Notes: generated from the sequence alone by a model not told the origin. A stretch of DNA of 64,000 nt from Daphnia carinata (GCF_022539665.2 NC_081338.1:5207679-5271678), one strand, 5' to 3'. Positions 51,785 through 63,084 are shown, numbered from the stretch's first letter. Translations and numbers: made by a program.

Positions 51785-53046
51785 TTAAATAATACAATCT
51801 AAAGTAATGGATTCGTCCTGTACCACTTCCCTTGAAAGGATTTTTCCGACTAGTAAATCAAGATCCTGAGGAGGCCAACCAACTGGTTGTCCCACTTTAA
51901 CAGTCAAGTGTTCTCTACAAAGCTGGACACCAGCTTCCAATTTCTGTTTGCTAACAACCGATTTGCCCAATTTTTGATGGCAAGGCTCTTCGGATGGCTG
52001 CTTTGATTTAATGGCACAGCCCAGAGCTTTCTCGATTGTTCGTATTCCCTCCACCAACGACCTATAAACACAGGGTAAACAGATTTAGTTTTGCGGAAAA
52101 TGCTTGTATAAGAGTAGGCAATACTTTAATTCCGTTTCGTCGAGTGAACAGGCGTGGTCATTGCCCTTCCATGTTTTGTCCAACGTGATGTGCCGTTCGA
52201 TGATGTGAGCTCCTAGAGCTGCAGCGGCTAAAGTTATGGTAAGACCTAGTTCGTGACCGGAATATCCAACGGGAGATTCAGGAAAATGGTCTCGATAGGT
52301 TTGCATTACACGTAAATGAACTTCATCTTCTGGAGTTGGGTATGAGGAGGTGCACTGTAGGAGACAGACTTTTGAGTTAAAAGAATTCATTGTGTCCATG
52401 GCTCTGATGACAGTTTGCATGTCTTGCATTCCTGGTCAAAACGCTAAATCAAATCATTTCTTTTGGAATAAACCACACTTGTAAAATACCTGTAGAGTAC
52501 ACAATAGGTAGATTTGTTTTGGCAGCTTTCTCTAGCAAAATTAAATTATTGGCATCACCAGATCCGATTTTGAGAAATGGAACTCGTAAGTTGACTAGGA
52601 AATCCACAGACATCTGCAACAGCATACAATTTATATTAAAAATACGAAAATGTCATATATTACGGTCACAACTTTACGTCATCCATGGCTGAGGCTGTGA
52701 AGTGAATGTTTAGAGAAGAGGCAAAGGCCATGAGTTCTTCATATTGATCCTTTGAAAACTCAAGGACTTGTTTGTGCTCTCCATATGTTGAACCCCAAGC
52801 GTGTGGGCTTTCATACAACCGATCCAAGACTGATTTGGTGAACTTGGCGTGTAAATCAGATTTTTGGAACTTAACACAGTCAGCCCCACAGTCTTTGGCC
52901 ATCTTTATTAGTTTCTTGGCTATTTCAATGTCTCCTTGGTGGTTTTGTCCAATTTCAGCAATAATAAAACATGGATGGCCATCACCAATCCACCTATTAT
53001 TGACCAACTCAAAACTGCGTCTCATCGTTTCTTTTCGTTTTTGCAT
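51785..53046 (-). CDS. NANS: N-acetylneuraminate (sialic acid) synthase
   Basis: Four minus-strand exons (52678-53046, 52490-52613, 52125-52431, 51785-52061) keep phase; 358 residues from ATG 53046, or 351 from ATG 53025, which aligns with the human start. NeuB TIM-barrel domain: HPCFIIAEIGQNHQGD, CGADCVKFQKSDL, YGEHKQVLEFS, HFTASAMDD, KIGSGDANN, LLQCTSSYP, IGYSGHE-like VGYSGHELG, and ERHITLDKTWKGNDHACS. A C-terminal SAF/antifreeze-like domain follows (LGKSVVSKQKLEAG...LTVKVGQPVGWPP). It condenses phosphoenolpyruvate with ManNAc-6-phosphate to make sialic acid 9-phosphate in the cytosol. It is convergent with GSTCD and divergent from RpS4. Confidence 0.95.
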
Positions 53047-53550
53047 CCAGAAATGCAAATACTGTATACCTAATCTCTGAAACACCGACTCATAACTTTT
53101 AGACTAGAACGGAATTTTATTTCAATTTTAAATTGCCAATGTTACTGTTTCAGGCAGGTTTCTTAACTTATTGCAAACTCGATTTCTTTCGAAATTTCAA
53201 TTCAAAATTCCCTGAACTTCAATGAAAATAGCTAAAGGCATCACTGCCAGTCTGCCACTATCGATCGCACCTCCAACAAAATTGACAAATTTTTATTTGC
53301 TTCTACGAAAAATTAAAAATTTTAAAAAGTTATAAGCATAAGACTAATTAAATAAATTTATTAGGCAAATTAATATTAATACAATCATAAAACAAAAATA
53401 ACTTAAATTGACTTTGAAATCCGACAACGAAAGCGACTCTTGGTGAGAAGAGACATTTTGACAGATGAATCTTTCAATGCGTTGCCCGTAGTTCCTTACT
53501 ACACGTTTCGAGTAGGCTAGTGCTGTTTCTGCCTTTCTGTATTGAACAAG
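53047..53550. promoter_or_regulatory. Divergent promoter region of NANS and RpS4
   Basis: About 500 bp separate the two start codons. On the RpS4 side the pyrimidine tract CCTTTCT at 53532-53538, about 13-19 nt before the ATG, looks like a 5'-TOP transcription start, as expected of ribosomal-protein genes. No TATA box was seen. Confidence 0.5.
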
Positions 53551-54846
53551 ATGGTGAGTTAGTACACAATGCTAGGTCTCGATTTATCCAAAAACATCGT
53601 TTCTTGGTCAAACCTAATTTGAGTTGAAATTGTAGAGATTGTTTCCTATTATTTTCACTTTTTATTTCTATACTCGATTAGTGTTGATGGGTTAGTATAT
53701 TTTGTTAACCGGTCTGGTGTCTCTTGCATTGTCTAGGCTCGCGGACCCAAGAAGCATTTGAAGCGTTTAGCCGCGCCGAAATCATGGATGTTGGATAAAT
53801 TGGGTGGTGTTTTCGCCCCCAGACCAAGCACTGGCCCACACAAGCTGAGGGAATCACTCCCCATGGTTGTCTTCCTTCGCAATCGTCTCAAGTATGCCTT
53901 GAACAATTCCGAAGTTACCAAGATCGTCATGCAGAGGCTTATCAAAGTCGACGGTAAAGTCCGCACCGACTCCAACTATCCAGCTGGATTCATGGGTAAG
54001 TTCCTGTTCTTTTTTCACCATGTGAGCCCACCACGAATGACAGCTCAATTTGTTACGTAGATGTCATCACCATTGAGAAAACTGGTGAGTACTTCCGCCT
54101 TGTCTATGATGTTAAGGGACGCTTTGCCATCCACAGAATCACTGCTGAGGAGGCTAAGGTAAATTTATACTAGTAAAATATTGAAACTTGTATTTTCACT
54201 TAACTATTTCTTTTTTAGTACAAGCTCTGCAAAGTTCGTCGTGTTCAAGTTGGCCCCAAGGGAATCCCTTTCATCACTACACACGATGGCCGTACCATCC
54301 GTTACCCCGACCCGTTGGTCAAAGTGAACGACACCATCCAATTGGACATCGCCTCCAACAAGATCATGGACTTCATCAAGTTTGATTCTGGCAACCTGTG
54401 CATGATCACTGGTGGCCGTAACTTGGGGCGAGTCGGAACCATCATCAACCGTGAACGTCACCCTGGTTCCTTCGATATTGTGCACGTTAAGGATGCCCTT
54501 GGACACACCTTTGCCACCAGGTAACAATCGTTTCGTTTTTTCTTTTGGGCCATATCGAAGCCTGCAATGTCGGTTCAAATGCTGCTTGCTGGTCAATAAC
54601 TGGCATATATTGAATGTGTTATAATGGTCGCAGCTCAGTTTGTACGTACTGAGATCTGCATTACCCAATAAGACGACATTTGTTTAAATCATATAACTAA
54701 TGTATTGTTATTGTAACAGATTGAACAACGTCTTCATTATTGGAAAGGGTAGCAAGGCCTACATTTCTCTGCCTCGCGACAAGGGAGTTAAGCTTAGCAT
54801 TGCTGAGGAAAGGAACAAGCGTCTGGCCGCTAAAGCCGCCGCCTAA
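53551..54846 (+). CDS. RpS4: 40S ribosomal protein S4 (eS4)
   Basis: Five exons: 53551-53553 (only the ATG), 53737-53995, 54061-54158, 54219-54520, 54720-54846; 262 residues, the normal size. It begins [20 protein letters not shown] and contains [20 protein letters not shown], the S4-type RNA-binding stretch [20 protein letters not shown], the KOW region [16 protein letters not shown], and ends LAAKAAA. Part of the small-subunit body. The bare-ATG first exon is typical of ribosomal-protein genes. Intron 4 hosts an H/ACA snoRNA. An ATTAAA at 54950-54955 is a possible polyadenylation signal. Confidence 0.98.
54546..54681 (+). ncRNA. H/ACA box snoRNA, copy 1 (in RpS4 intron 4)
   Basis: Two hairpins and a box ACA. 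The first hairpin has an outer stem GCCA/TGGC and an upper stem AAGC/GCTT. The second is closed by AATG/CATT. ACA lies three bases before the end (gacgACAttt). The H box position reads atattga, weaker than in the other copies. It starts 25 nt from the 5' splice site and ends 38 nt before the 3' splice site. The target rRNA site was not determined. Confidence 0.8.
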
Positions 54847-55094
54847 ATGACTTATTTCGAAGCTGAAGCCGTGTGTAATTTCCACCCGATGAATACATGG
54901 CGTTGGCTGTAGTTTTCTTTACTCTTTAAATTCATAATTATATATTTTAATTAAACTACATTGTGGTCGAATGTAAATTAGCTAGATGTGGTGAATTACA
55001 GGTTGAGTTTAGGACGGACTTGACCACGCAGGACCAGCGTATGCTAGCTTGAAAAGTTACGTGGCGATGTTATCCAGGTATGAGCTTTTTATAT

Positions 55095-55228
55095 TTGCTA
55101 TATCGAAGCCGGCAATGTCAGTCAAAAATGCTGCTTGCTGGTCAATACATAGCACAAATTAAATGTTTTAAATGGTCGCGACTCAGTCATGACATACTGT
55201 GCTTGCATTACCCAATAAAACTACACTT
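55095..55228 (+). ncRNA. H/ACA box snoRNA, copy 2
   Basis: Same two-hairpin fold as copy 1, with H box AAATTA between the hairpins and ACA at 55223-55225 three bases from the end. The 3' hairpin loop has drifted while the aatggtcgc and gcattaccca segments are kept. It ends 44 nt before its intron's acceptor. Confidence 0.8.
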
Positions 55229-55592
55229 ATAACTTTTGTATTTGTTACGCTAAAAATCCCCGTTTGACTTAGGTTTGAAAATGGTATTGTTGCTAAATTT
55301 TGGAAATGCGTAGACAACCCATTCCTTAGCTGTCAATCTCTTGTTGAAGCGGTTACTGTCTGGGTAATATTCGACGTCCGTAATAATTTTGTTCTTCTAA
55401 GAATGGGATAATTTACAGCAGTTAGCAGAAAGTATTAATTGGTATAATGTATTGGGTTTTATTGCAAAAAGAAATTGTTCGTAGAAACAGGTCAAACAGT
55501 TCCAAGGGTGATTTCGATCGTTCTCTTTTGGAATGATGTTGCAAGCCGCGGAGAAAAGGCGAAAGGTAAACATGATTTTTTTTAAATATTAC

Positions 55593-55726
55593 GTGTGCCA
55601 TATCGAAGCCTGCAATGTCGGTTCAAATGCTGCTTGCTGGTCAATAATTAGCAAACATTAAAATCTTGTAATGGTCGCTGGTTAGCAAAATATGTTAACG
55701 CCGCATTACCCAACAAGATAACAGTC
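55593..55726 (+). ncRNA. H/ACA box snoRNA, copy 3
   Basis: H box ACATTA; second hairpin closed by GTAATG with a CATTAC partner; ACA at 55721-55723. The 5' hairpin is base-for-base that of copy 1 over the atatcgaagcctgcaatgtc segment. Starts 27 nt into its intron and ends 44 nt before the acceptor. Confidence 0.8.
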
Positions 55727-55947
55727 GTCGCTTGATTTTATTCAAATTCTTACGATTTTCCTTTTTCCAGGTGAACAATTTCAAGGGATTTGTGAAATTA
55801 ATGCAATCAGGCGTTACTTTTCACTTTGTCTTAAATCACGATTCTGGGTTGAAGGTGGAGGGAGATTTCTTGTTGTGGGAATTTGATTGATCACGAAATA
55901 TTAGGGCGAATATTAAAAGGTAATATAACATTTTTGCTATAACTTTC

Positions 55948-56082
55948 TTTGCCATATCGAAGCCTGCAATGTCGGTTCAAGTGCTGCTTGCTGGTCAATA
56001 ATTGGCAAACATTAATTGTTTTGTAATGGTCGCTAATCGGTTTACACATACCGACACTGCATTACCCAATGAAACAACATGT
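55948..56082 (+). ncRNA. H/ACA box snoRNA, copy 4
   Basis: Best-formed copy: outer stem TTTGCCA/TGGCAAA, H box ACATTA, second hairpin GTAATG/CATTAC with an inner ATCGGT/ACCGA-type stem, and ACA at 56077-56079. The inner stem of the 3' hairpin differs from copies 1-3 by paired changes. It ends 47 nt before the acceptor. Confidence 0.8.
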
Positions 56083-56200
56083 ACGAGTTATATTTAAATT
56101 CATATCCTAATGACTGGTTTTCTCTACAGGTTTTTATGTGATGGAAAGGTGAAACAGGTGTTAAGAAAAAGCGGTTATCGAGGACAAGGAGGGTTGTTGC

Positions 56201-57126
56201 CATAAGGTGCTAGTTCAGGGTCAAATGGTTTGCTAGCAATTTCTATTATCCTTTCTGACGCAGTTTTTGGCAAGATATGAGGAACGTTTCCCTTCTGCTT
56301 TAAGGTATTTGGGAGTAGTGTAATGTGTGCACAAGTTTCGATTTCTTTTTCTTTAGTGAATAAACATGGAGAAAAACCGGTCTTGTGCCCTATTATTCGA
56401 AATCATTGTCAGGTAACCTCGTTTATCCTATTAAGAATCGAATCGACACCTTATACTTTTTTTTTTAAATACGAGATTTTGAAAATTCGACGTGGATTTG
56501 AAGGCTTAGAAAAATGTTCTGTTACACTTTATGTTATGAACCACAATATCAAAGGATTTAGGTTTAGGTACGTATGTCAGCTGGAACAATCGCATGGTTA
56601 TTTATTTATCGCATGATAATTAACAGGCAATTGCCTAGATTATTAATTTTTGGGCTAATTTCTTTACCGTCCTTTTTGGATGAAATCACATGTTTAATTA
56701 GCCAGCTCATATTCGCCAGAATTATCGCGAAGAACGTGAGAATGCTTTGAATCCGGTTTGATTTTCAGGATATTACCTTGACTTACCTGAACGTGCAGTG
56801 TTCTCTTCGTAGACGGTAGGGTTGATGTTTAACCCCGACAGCGTGTTGATGTTCTTGAAATGGTAATTTATCGTGACACTTAACAATATTATTCAGTTAA
56901 TGATTATCAGGAGACTTGGCTGTTCAGAATCTGCTAACTATGTGAGTCTCTCGAAAAATGTGTGTCATTTGGTTGTCAGTTTTCTAATAGAAACCTGAAT
57001 ACCAGTAGTAAGAAACCAATCTGGCACGACGACAGAAAAAAAATCATACCGGTATTTGTTGTTTTTCTTTTTCTTGTTTTAAGCACCAATGTCAGATAAT
57101 TTCAACGTCCTTTCATTCCTTCGCCC
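56201..57126. other. Intergenic, nothing recognised
   Basis: AT-rich. It may contain the 3' end of the snoRNA host unit. The 97-codon frame at 56323-56616 has no family resemblance. Confidence 0.5.
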
Positions 57127-57166
57127 TGTATATAAACACCGCAGAAAACGATCAAATGCATCAGTT
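57127..57166 (+). promoter_or_regulatory. TATA plus initiator of the copy-2 secreted protein
   Basis: CTGTATATAAAC at 57127-57138 and TCAGTT at 57161-57166, about 30 bp apart, 42 bp before the ATG; a textbook arthropod core promoter. Confidence 0.75.
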
Positions 57167-57202
57167 ACTGAATTGCCTGAATCAGCTTAACCAACTCTCG
57201 AC

Positions 57203-57619
57203 ATGAAGGTAAATTAAAACGAGAAAAAATTGCGTATAAATTTCAATTAATTTTCATGCGTTTTCTTTTCCTAGCTCTTCATTATTCTTACACTCGTTGC
57301 TGCTATTGTCGCAGACGATTACCACTATTCGTCCCCATCTTATTCATCTTATTCGTCGCCATCTTACTCATCTTATTCGTCGCCATCTTACTCGTCTTAT
57401 TCGGCGCCGTCGTATTCCTACGCCAAACAAGTTCTAGTTTACCCGCCTCCTTATTACAAAACCGTCGAATACGTAAGAGATAAATTATATAAATATAGCA
57501 ACAATCAAAATGCATCATGTTATAAGAATCAATCATTATCTCCATAGGTTGGCTACACACCTGCTGGCAAGAAGGGCAAGAAGGCCGTTCCTGTTTATAA
57601 AACAGTTGACAAGTACTAG
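57203..57619 (+). CDS. Secreted Tyr/Ser/Pro-repeat protein, cuticle-like (copy 2)
   Basis: Exons 57203-57208 (ATG AAG), 57275-57472 and 57548-57619; 91 residues. Signal peptide MKLFIILTLVAAIVA, then DDYHY, then four SSPSYSSY units, then AKQVLVYPPPYYKTVEY and VGYTPAGKKGKKAVPVYKTVDKY split by an intron at the same place as in the 11-kb gene. The repeat block differs in unit and length from copy 1 while the tail is strongly kept, so the tail is probably the functional or anchoring part. It carries its own TATA promoter. Extracellular structural role inferred. Confidence 0.85.
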
Positions 57620-57903
57620 GACCTAAGTACATTTGTCGGTGTTGAATTTTGTATCTGCATACATCCTTTAAAAGTATTTATTTCAAAAATAGTATATTAA
57701 GTTATTTTAATACTTAACAGCACTCAACAACACAGAAATATTATGCATTTCATTGTGTTCAATTAATGCCCCACATATTTGTACTTTTATGAATACAAAA
57801 TACAAAAAAAAAACTTACAGGCATGATGTGGTATTTTACGTACCTATTTGTTATTCAGATTTTCTACGTTTGAATTGAAACAGTTGCATTACAAGAAAGA
57901 TTG

Positions 57904-59984
57904 TGGCAATCCGTTTTTCCCGAAATAAAAACAAAATATTGGCCTTTTTTCTGTTTGCTGCCACCACCATCTACCGGTGACATTTCTAGTTAATTCTCCC
58001 CATATGCAGAAAACATTTTTAAGCCCGACTTAATAAGTCCGACTAAATAAGCCCGACTTTTCTCGGTCGGGCTTAAATTTTTTTCTGAAAAAACTGACAC
58101 TCATCGAAATTGGTTGAATATCACAGGGTATACTCAAAATTGAATGCTGATTCCGAATAAATTGCTAATTTTTTTATGAAGTTAATTGTTTTTGAAATAC
58201 ACTGAGTATTTGACGCATTGCTAGCGCGCCAGTACGCTACAGCTCTAGTGCGATGCTTATTTTGTCGGGCTTATTTTAAAACCTGGCCAAACAGTATTTC
58301 CACTAGATGGCGCTGCAGATTCATCAGCCTCTAGCGTTTGAAATGGAACTATTGTTATTTTTTGTTGTCATGTGATTCTCATTGTTTACTTTGTTTTTAC
58401 GTTGACAACGTGTATTTGAGTTTCCCTCGTCTGAACGGTATCGTTATTTCTGTTTTTTTTGTTTTTACCTCCACCCCTATTATCGATGTGCAAATATTGC
58501 ACTGCTTCATTACCTAAACGAAATGTCAAATGTGATTTGAAGTGGTATACAGGTCTTACCTGAAAACTGAACTTTAAGAACTTTGAAAGCCCATGTTATG
58601 TTAATTTACTATAGTTTATGTTTGAAACTATGCAGATCTTTTGTAACTTGTGAAAGAGAACATAGTTCATTTTTTAAATTTTCGAAATTTTAACTTTCAG
58701 TATAACTTCTGGTTTGAAAATGCCTAATAACTCACTATCTATTGGTCTGAATGAAAAAAGAACCACATTTTCGTATTCCTCGTGAAATTTGGGGTCGAAT
58801 CCATGTGTCAGTAGAAAATACCCGAAAATCGTCAAAAATTGCAAATTTCCCTGAACTATAATATAGTTCAGGAAAAATCGCGATTTTGGCCAATTTGGAC
58901 TTTTCGCCAAAAACAGGTCAAAATAGGTCAGACACACCTTAAATTTCACGAGGATCACGAAAATCATATTCGTTTTGTTGTGGACCTAGTATTTCGGGAG
59001 ATATAGGCTACTTCCGATTACTTCCGGTAATTTTTTTTTTCAACTTGACATAAAGTAAAAATGAACATTAATATGCCAAACATTTTAAGTATTTTGATCA
59101 TATATGAAATGGTGTAGTGGCTTCTTTCGTGCCTGTTTTGTTATTTTACTGTTGGTTGATCGCGCGAATTGATATCTTATGACACTACTTCAAAATTTGA
59201 ATTTGATTCAAAATTTTACAAGGAACACGAAAATGAAATTAGTTTTTACGCAGAATTTATGGTTTTTTAATAATCAAAGAACTTTGATGTGTCACGCTAA
59301 CGCTGTAGCGTACTGGCGCGCTAGTAATAGTTTCGATTCGCACACACACTAATTTTGTATTTTAGATTACTCCAAAACTATAAATTCTACGTAAAACCAT
59401 ATTCCATTTTCGTGTTCCTTGGTTAATTTTGAATCAGAATCATCTATAGTTATCTAGATTTAATGCTATTATTTTTATATAGGAAAAATTTTAAGCCCGA
59501 CAATATAAGCCCGGGCTTATTTTTTAACCCAGCTTTTACCTTTTTTTAAGTTTTATTCAAAAACTATGAGTCCCACGAGAAAACAACCCTACATTCGTGA
59601 TGCCCGTTCAATTCTGCATCGAAACCATGTATTTAAGGCGAAATCTAATTTTGCCAAAATTGAAAAAGTAAGAAGGCCTTCTCACTTTTCCAATTTTCTT
59701 CAAATCTTAGATTTCATTAAAAATACATTATTCCGATTCGAAATTGATCGCTGATCACGAAAATGGGGTATATTTTTATATCAAGCTTCTACTTTTTGAA
59801 TAAACCGTAAAAAACAGAAAGTCGGGCTTATTTTGTCGGGCTTATTTAGTCGGACTTAAAAATTTTTTCGGTCAGTGTAGGTAGAGAATTAACTAGAAAC
59901 GTGATCGGTAGATGGCGATAGCAGTAAAATAGAAAAAAAACAGGCAATATTTTTTATTTTTATTTTGGGTAAAACGGATTGCCA
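57904..59984. mobile_element. 2.1-kb non-autonomous element with long terminal inverted repeats and TAAGCCCGAC motifs
   Basis: The ends are TGGCAATCCGTTTTTCCC (57904) and its inverted counterpart GGGTAAAACGGATTGCCA (59984). The terminal repeats extend inward about 110 bp (ccatctaccg...tttctagttaattctc on the left, mirrored at 59884-59983). They continue into repeated taagcccgac/gtcgggctta motifs at 58019-58072 and 59820-59865. A second internal inverted pair, ctagcgcgccagtacgctacag at ~58220 and its mirror at ~59310, suggests an older nested structure. There is no coding capacity. A deletion derivative lies at 10040-10394. No clear target-site duplication was found. Confidence 0.75.
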
Positions 59985-60014
59985 AAGGTGTATTTCCAAA
60001 ATGGTTATGGCACA

Positions 60015-62219
60015 TGGCAATCCGTTTTCCCCGAAAAAAAAAAAAAAAAAATTTCGTCAAACAGGGAGTGGGTCGGCGGGCAAGAAAGGGAAACTCCTAA
60101 TTTGTAATAGAAATTAGTAGTAGACGGGAAAAACAATAAATGTGGATCGATTGTCTTAAAAATAGCGTTAATTACGCTAGCGCAAAAAATCACATTTTTT
60201 TCTTTTTTTCCGACACGTAGCCATCTACCGCTCAGACTCGTTATTACTGGCGTAGGCAATTTCAGTCCATTGGATGCCATTCGCACTTAGTTCAGTAGCG
60301 TGGATGGAGAGAATAACGCGTGGCTGGAGGAACAATTGAAAAATGGATAAGATAATACAACAAAAGGATGGTAATTATAAACATTATTATATTGGTTTTC
60401 AATTATTAATTATTGTTTATTAGATCAAATAATGAAGCTGCAGGCCCAATTATTGGAACAACACTAATATTAGATAACAGCAAAGCTAAGGATGGTAAGG
60501 TCTAATACGTAATGATTCTCTTTATTTGCTTTTATTCATTTGTGTTTTGTAGCTCAAATTTTGAGTCTACAAGCTCAGCTAGGGGAAAAGAACAAATTGG
60601 AACGGAACAGTTTCCAAACAGTGAAGGAGGTTTTTCCAAACTCATCCCTAACTGAACATGAGGATGAATTGGCATTAGGCGAACACAGTCAGGTACCAAA
60701 ACTTTTCAAATAAGAATTCAAAATAAGTATAGAATTTTAACAAACAATTATTTATTGTTTAGTTATTCAGTCTACCACCTGACAGTGTGTTAAAGTTAAA
60801 TTCTGTGAGTGCTGCAGTAAAAGAATTGTTAGTAATAAGTCCATGCAGCGAAGGAAGTGAACAATTGTGGGACCGTATTTGGGCTGAAAATGGGTGTGGT
60901 ACGGAAACCCAGAAATAGCACGAGTTCAACATAAAACATGAATTAGGTACTTTTCGGTTTTTTGTCTATCGAAAAAGTATTTTTAATGCTATTATTTTGC
61001 ATTCACAGAATTTTAGTGGGGGATCAAGTCAAGTCTGGAAGTGTTACAGGATGGAAGAGTGAGCCTACAGTTGAAAAACACTGAAAGTGCATTACCATTA
61101 AGGTATGAGGTAAAGTAATAGAGTATGCAAATTGTCTAATGAGAAGTACCATCTTGTGTGAATGAATCCTGTATAACAGCAATCCTTTATAGTTCTGTCA
61201 CAGCTAGAAGCCTCAAAAAATTCTGCTTCCCTTGCTAAAGAGCAACTTGTCCTTTACACTCAGAGTGTTGGTGAAGCTGGGTACTTAAATGGCCCTAAAG
61301 ATGTTTCACTTCACTGGCATTGCAGCGATGAACATCATACATGGACTCTTTAGGTATGAAAGGAATTTTCTTGAAAAATTTTTGAATTTATGATGAAGCT
61401 TTTCTCCTCCTTTTTGCCAACCATGTTTAATCTACAACAAAAAATTTATCCAATAAGAAAGGATTTTCAGCATACTGGGAACACAACTATCAACAATGCA
61501 ACATTCTAGGGGTGTTATTTTATCCTTCAAGAGCCTTATACAATGATTTTCATCTGCAATTTGTATGGCCTTTCCCAAGCTTCTGCCAGAAGTTGAATCT
61601 ATAAGTCATGTAAGTCACATGAGCAACAATCGAGATGCTTAATGGTGTTGTTTTTCTTTTCTCAGTGTAGGTTAATAGTAACATTGGATCTGAAAAGATT
61701 CTTGGTTGGGGCAAGACACTGAATAAATTGTAATGATTGGATGGATGACATGACATTTCTATACTTAATTCGGATTCCCGAGACGGTATTTTATATTTTA
61801 AAAATTGAAGTGCATATCTGGGCTCCCTTCCTTTCCGTAGCCCCGTTTCCCCTTGACTCGTAATAAGCCCGTAGGGGGTCATGCCCCTACTGTACGGTAT
61901 ATATAAAAACAACATATACCGAGGTTTGGAGGGCTCTGGCCGGAAAGGGGACGTGGATGTCCGCTTAGTCCGATGATGTGTTCACGGAGGGCTCTGTGGC
62001 TACCCACAAATCCGAACTAAAGGTTAATCGCTCCTGTAAAAATGTTCCAAATCTTCAGCTCTTCTTCCGGCTTCTCTTAGCCAATCACCGGGTAATCTCC
62101 CCGGTGGGTCAACAAGGCAGTGTCTCCCCCTGCCTGGGTTGACGGCAACTTTTGAAAGGGCTATTGTGCCTTTTTAAAGTTGCAAAAATAATTGTAATGT
62201 GCAGAGAATTGTCAATAAA
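60015..62219 (+). mobile_element. Third copy of the composite-element arm (decayed)
   Basis: Starts with TGGCAATCCGTTTTCCCC (60015), then ~170 bp not present in the other arms. From 60200 it follows the left arm collinearly through all five exons, the hairpin cluster (61871-61890, 62085-62142) and AATAAA (62214-62219). The small gene is broken by a 2-nt insertion in exon 2 (caacactaatatta against caacacatatta) and a nonsense codon in exon 4 (agaaatagc). Introns remain at the same places. No inverted partner arm follows; instead a different left-pointing unit faces it across two tRNA-like modules. Confidence 0.75.
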
Positions 62220-62354
62220 ATTTTTTTATAAAATATTTTTTGCAAAATTTGTTTCTTTATTGTGTGTTAACCCATTACATTTAACAACTTTCTTTATTTA
62301 GCTTGCTCAATTCACCGTCATTGTTTATGCCACTTTGATGGTAATCATTACTAT

Positions 62355-62420
62355 ATTTGGATTCGAACCTCAGACATCTGACATCACAGACCAGCGCTCT
62401 ACCACTGAGCTATGAGGGAC
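62355..62420 (-). repeat. tRNA-like module with GTG in the anticodon place
   Basis: On the minus strand: acceptor-like gtccctc, D-arm gctcagtggtagagc, anticodon-like stem CTGGT/GTCAG with loop CTGTGAT (U33 kept) and an intact ggttcgaatcc B box. The T-stem is half paired. Confidence 0.55.
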
Positions 62421-62507
62421 TGTACATATAATAATTCACATATGAAAGCATATGTACGTATGCAGTTTAAACAAGGTCTTTTAGGAAGAAATTCTTAAGT
62501 TACTAAC

Positions 62508-62577
62508 GTTGCAGTTGGCTTAATTGTAAAGCATTGGACTAGTGTGCCAATGGTCTAGGGTTCGATCCCCAAAACAG
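62508..62577 (+). repeat. tRNA-like module with AGT in the anticodon place
   Basis: ttggcttaattgtaaagc D-arm, anticodon-like stem TTGG/CCAA with loop CTAGTGT (AGT, as in threonine tRNAs) and gggttcgatcccc T-arm. The D-arm also resembles tRNA-Thr. The acceptor stem is absent. Confidence 0.55.
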
Positions 62578-62630
62578 TTGATAAATATAGTGATTAAAAT
62601 AAAAACAAAATTCATGTGAAAATAATGTAT

Positions 62631-62717
62631 TTTATTGCCCTCCATCCACCCTCAAATCCACCACTAACATTTGCATATTAAAATACAATACAAGACATAA
62701 CTACATACATAACTAAC
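62631..62717 (-). repeat. 3' end of a left-pointing element unit
   Basis: Minus-strand gtggtggatttgagggtgg block followed by gggcaataaaata (TTTATT at 62631-62636 on plus). Same arrangement as 3558-3624, facing the arm that ends at 62219. Confidence 0.5.
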
Positions 62718-63037
62718 TAGCAGGCTGGCTGCCACGCCACTAACTACTCTAGCTAAGTCGCTATCGTAGGGATAGCGACCAAGGGGGACTGTCCGCTGAC
62801 AAGTCCGGGCTGATGTAATGGTGGAGACCGTTGTGGAAACGCACATCCCGGGTCTCCACCACACATCGAGAAAAGGGGGACCCTACGGTGCGTTGCCTAA
62901 AAAGCCTTACGGCCAATCTTGGGCAGTGGCAACTGCTCCACCTCATGGCAGATAGGCCATGAGGCAGAACAGCGCGGCCCGTCCCTAAACAGCTAAAAAA
63001 AAAAGGGGATCAAAATGGCGTGGCAGCCAGCGTGTTA
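62718..63037. mobile_element. MITE-like element, relative of 3625-3965
   Basis: Terminal repeats GCTGGCTGCCACGCCA (left, ~62724) and TGGCGTGGCAGCCAGC (63016-63031). The GC-rich, hairpin-rich interior includes a gtagggatagc palindrome and a ccatgaggc/gcctcatgg pair. It shares the gaacagcgc...ccgtccctaaacagctaaaaa end with the 3.6-kb element. Open frames inside are not credible genes. Confidence 0.65.
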
Positions 63038-63084
63038 ATTAGCACAAAAAACTAAACACTTAAAAATACAAAGATACCATAAAG

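Larger units (their letters stand above)
54847..56200 (+). ncRNA. Non-coding snoRNA host unit downstream of RpS4
   Basis: GT-AG introns at 55078-55272, 55566-55770 and 55920-56129 (195, 205 and 210 bp) each contain one snoRNA copy placed as in RpS4 intron 4. The exons between them (55273-55565, 55771-55919) have stops in all frames and no protein resemblance. The unit is either a read-through/alternative 3' end of RpS4 or a separate UHG-like host with its own promoter after 54850; the sequence alone does not decide. The 3' end beyond 56130 was not defined. Confidence 0.65.
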
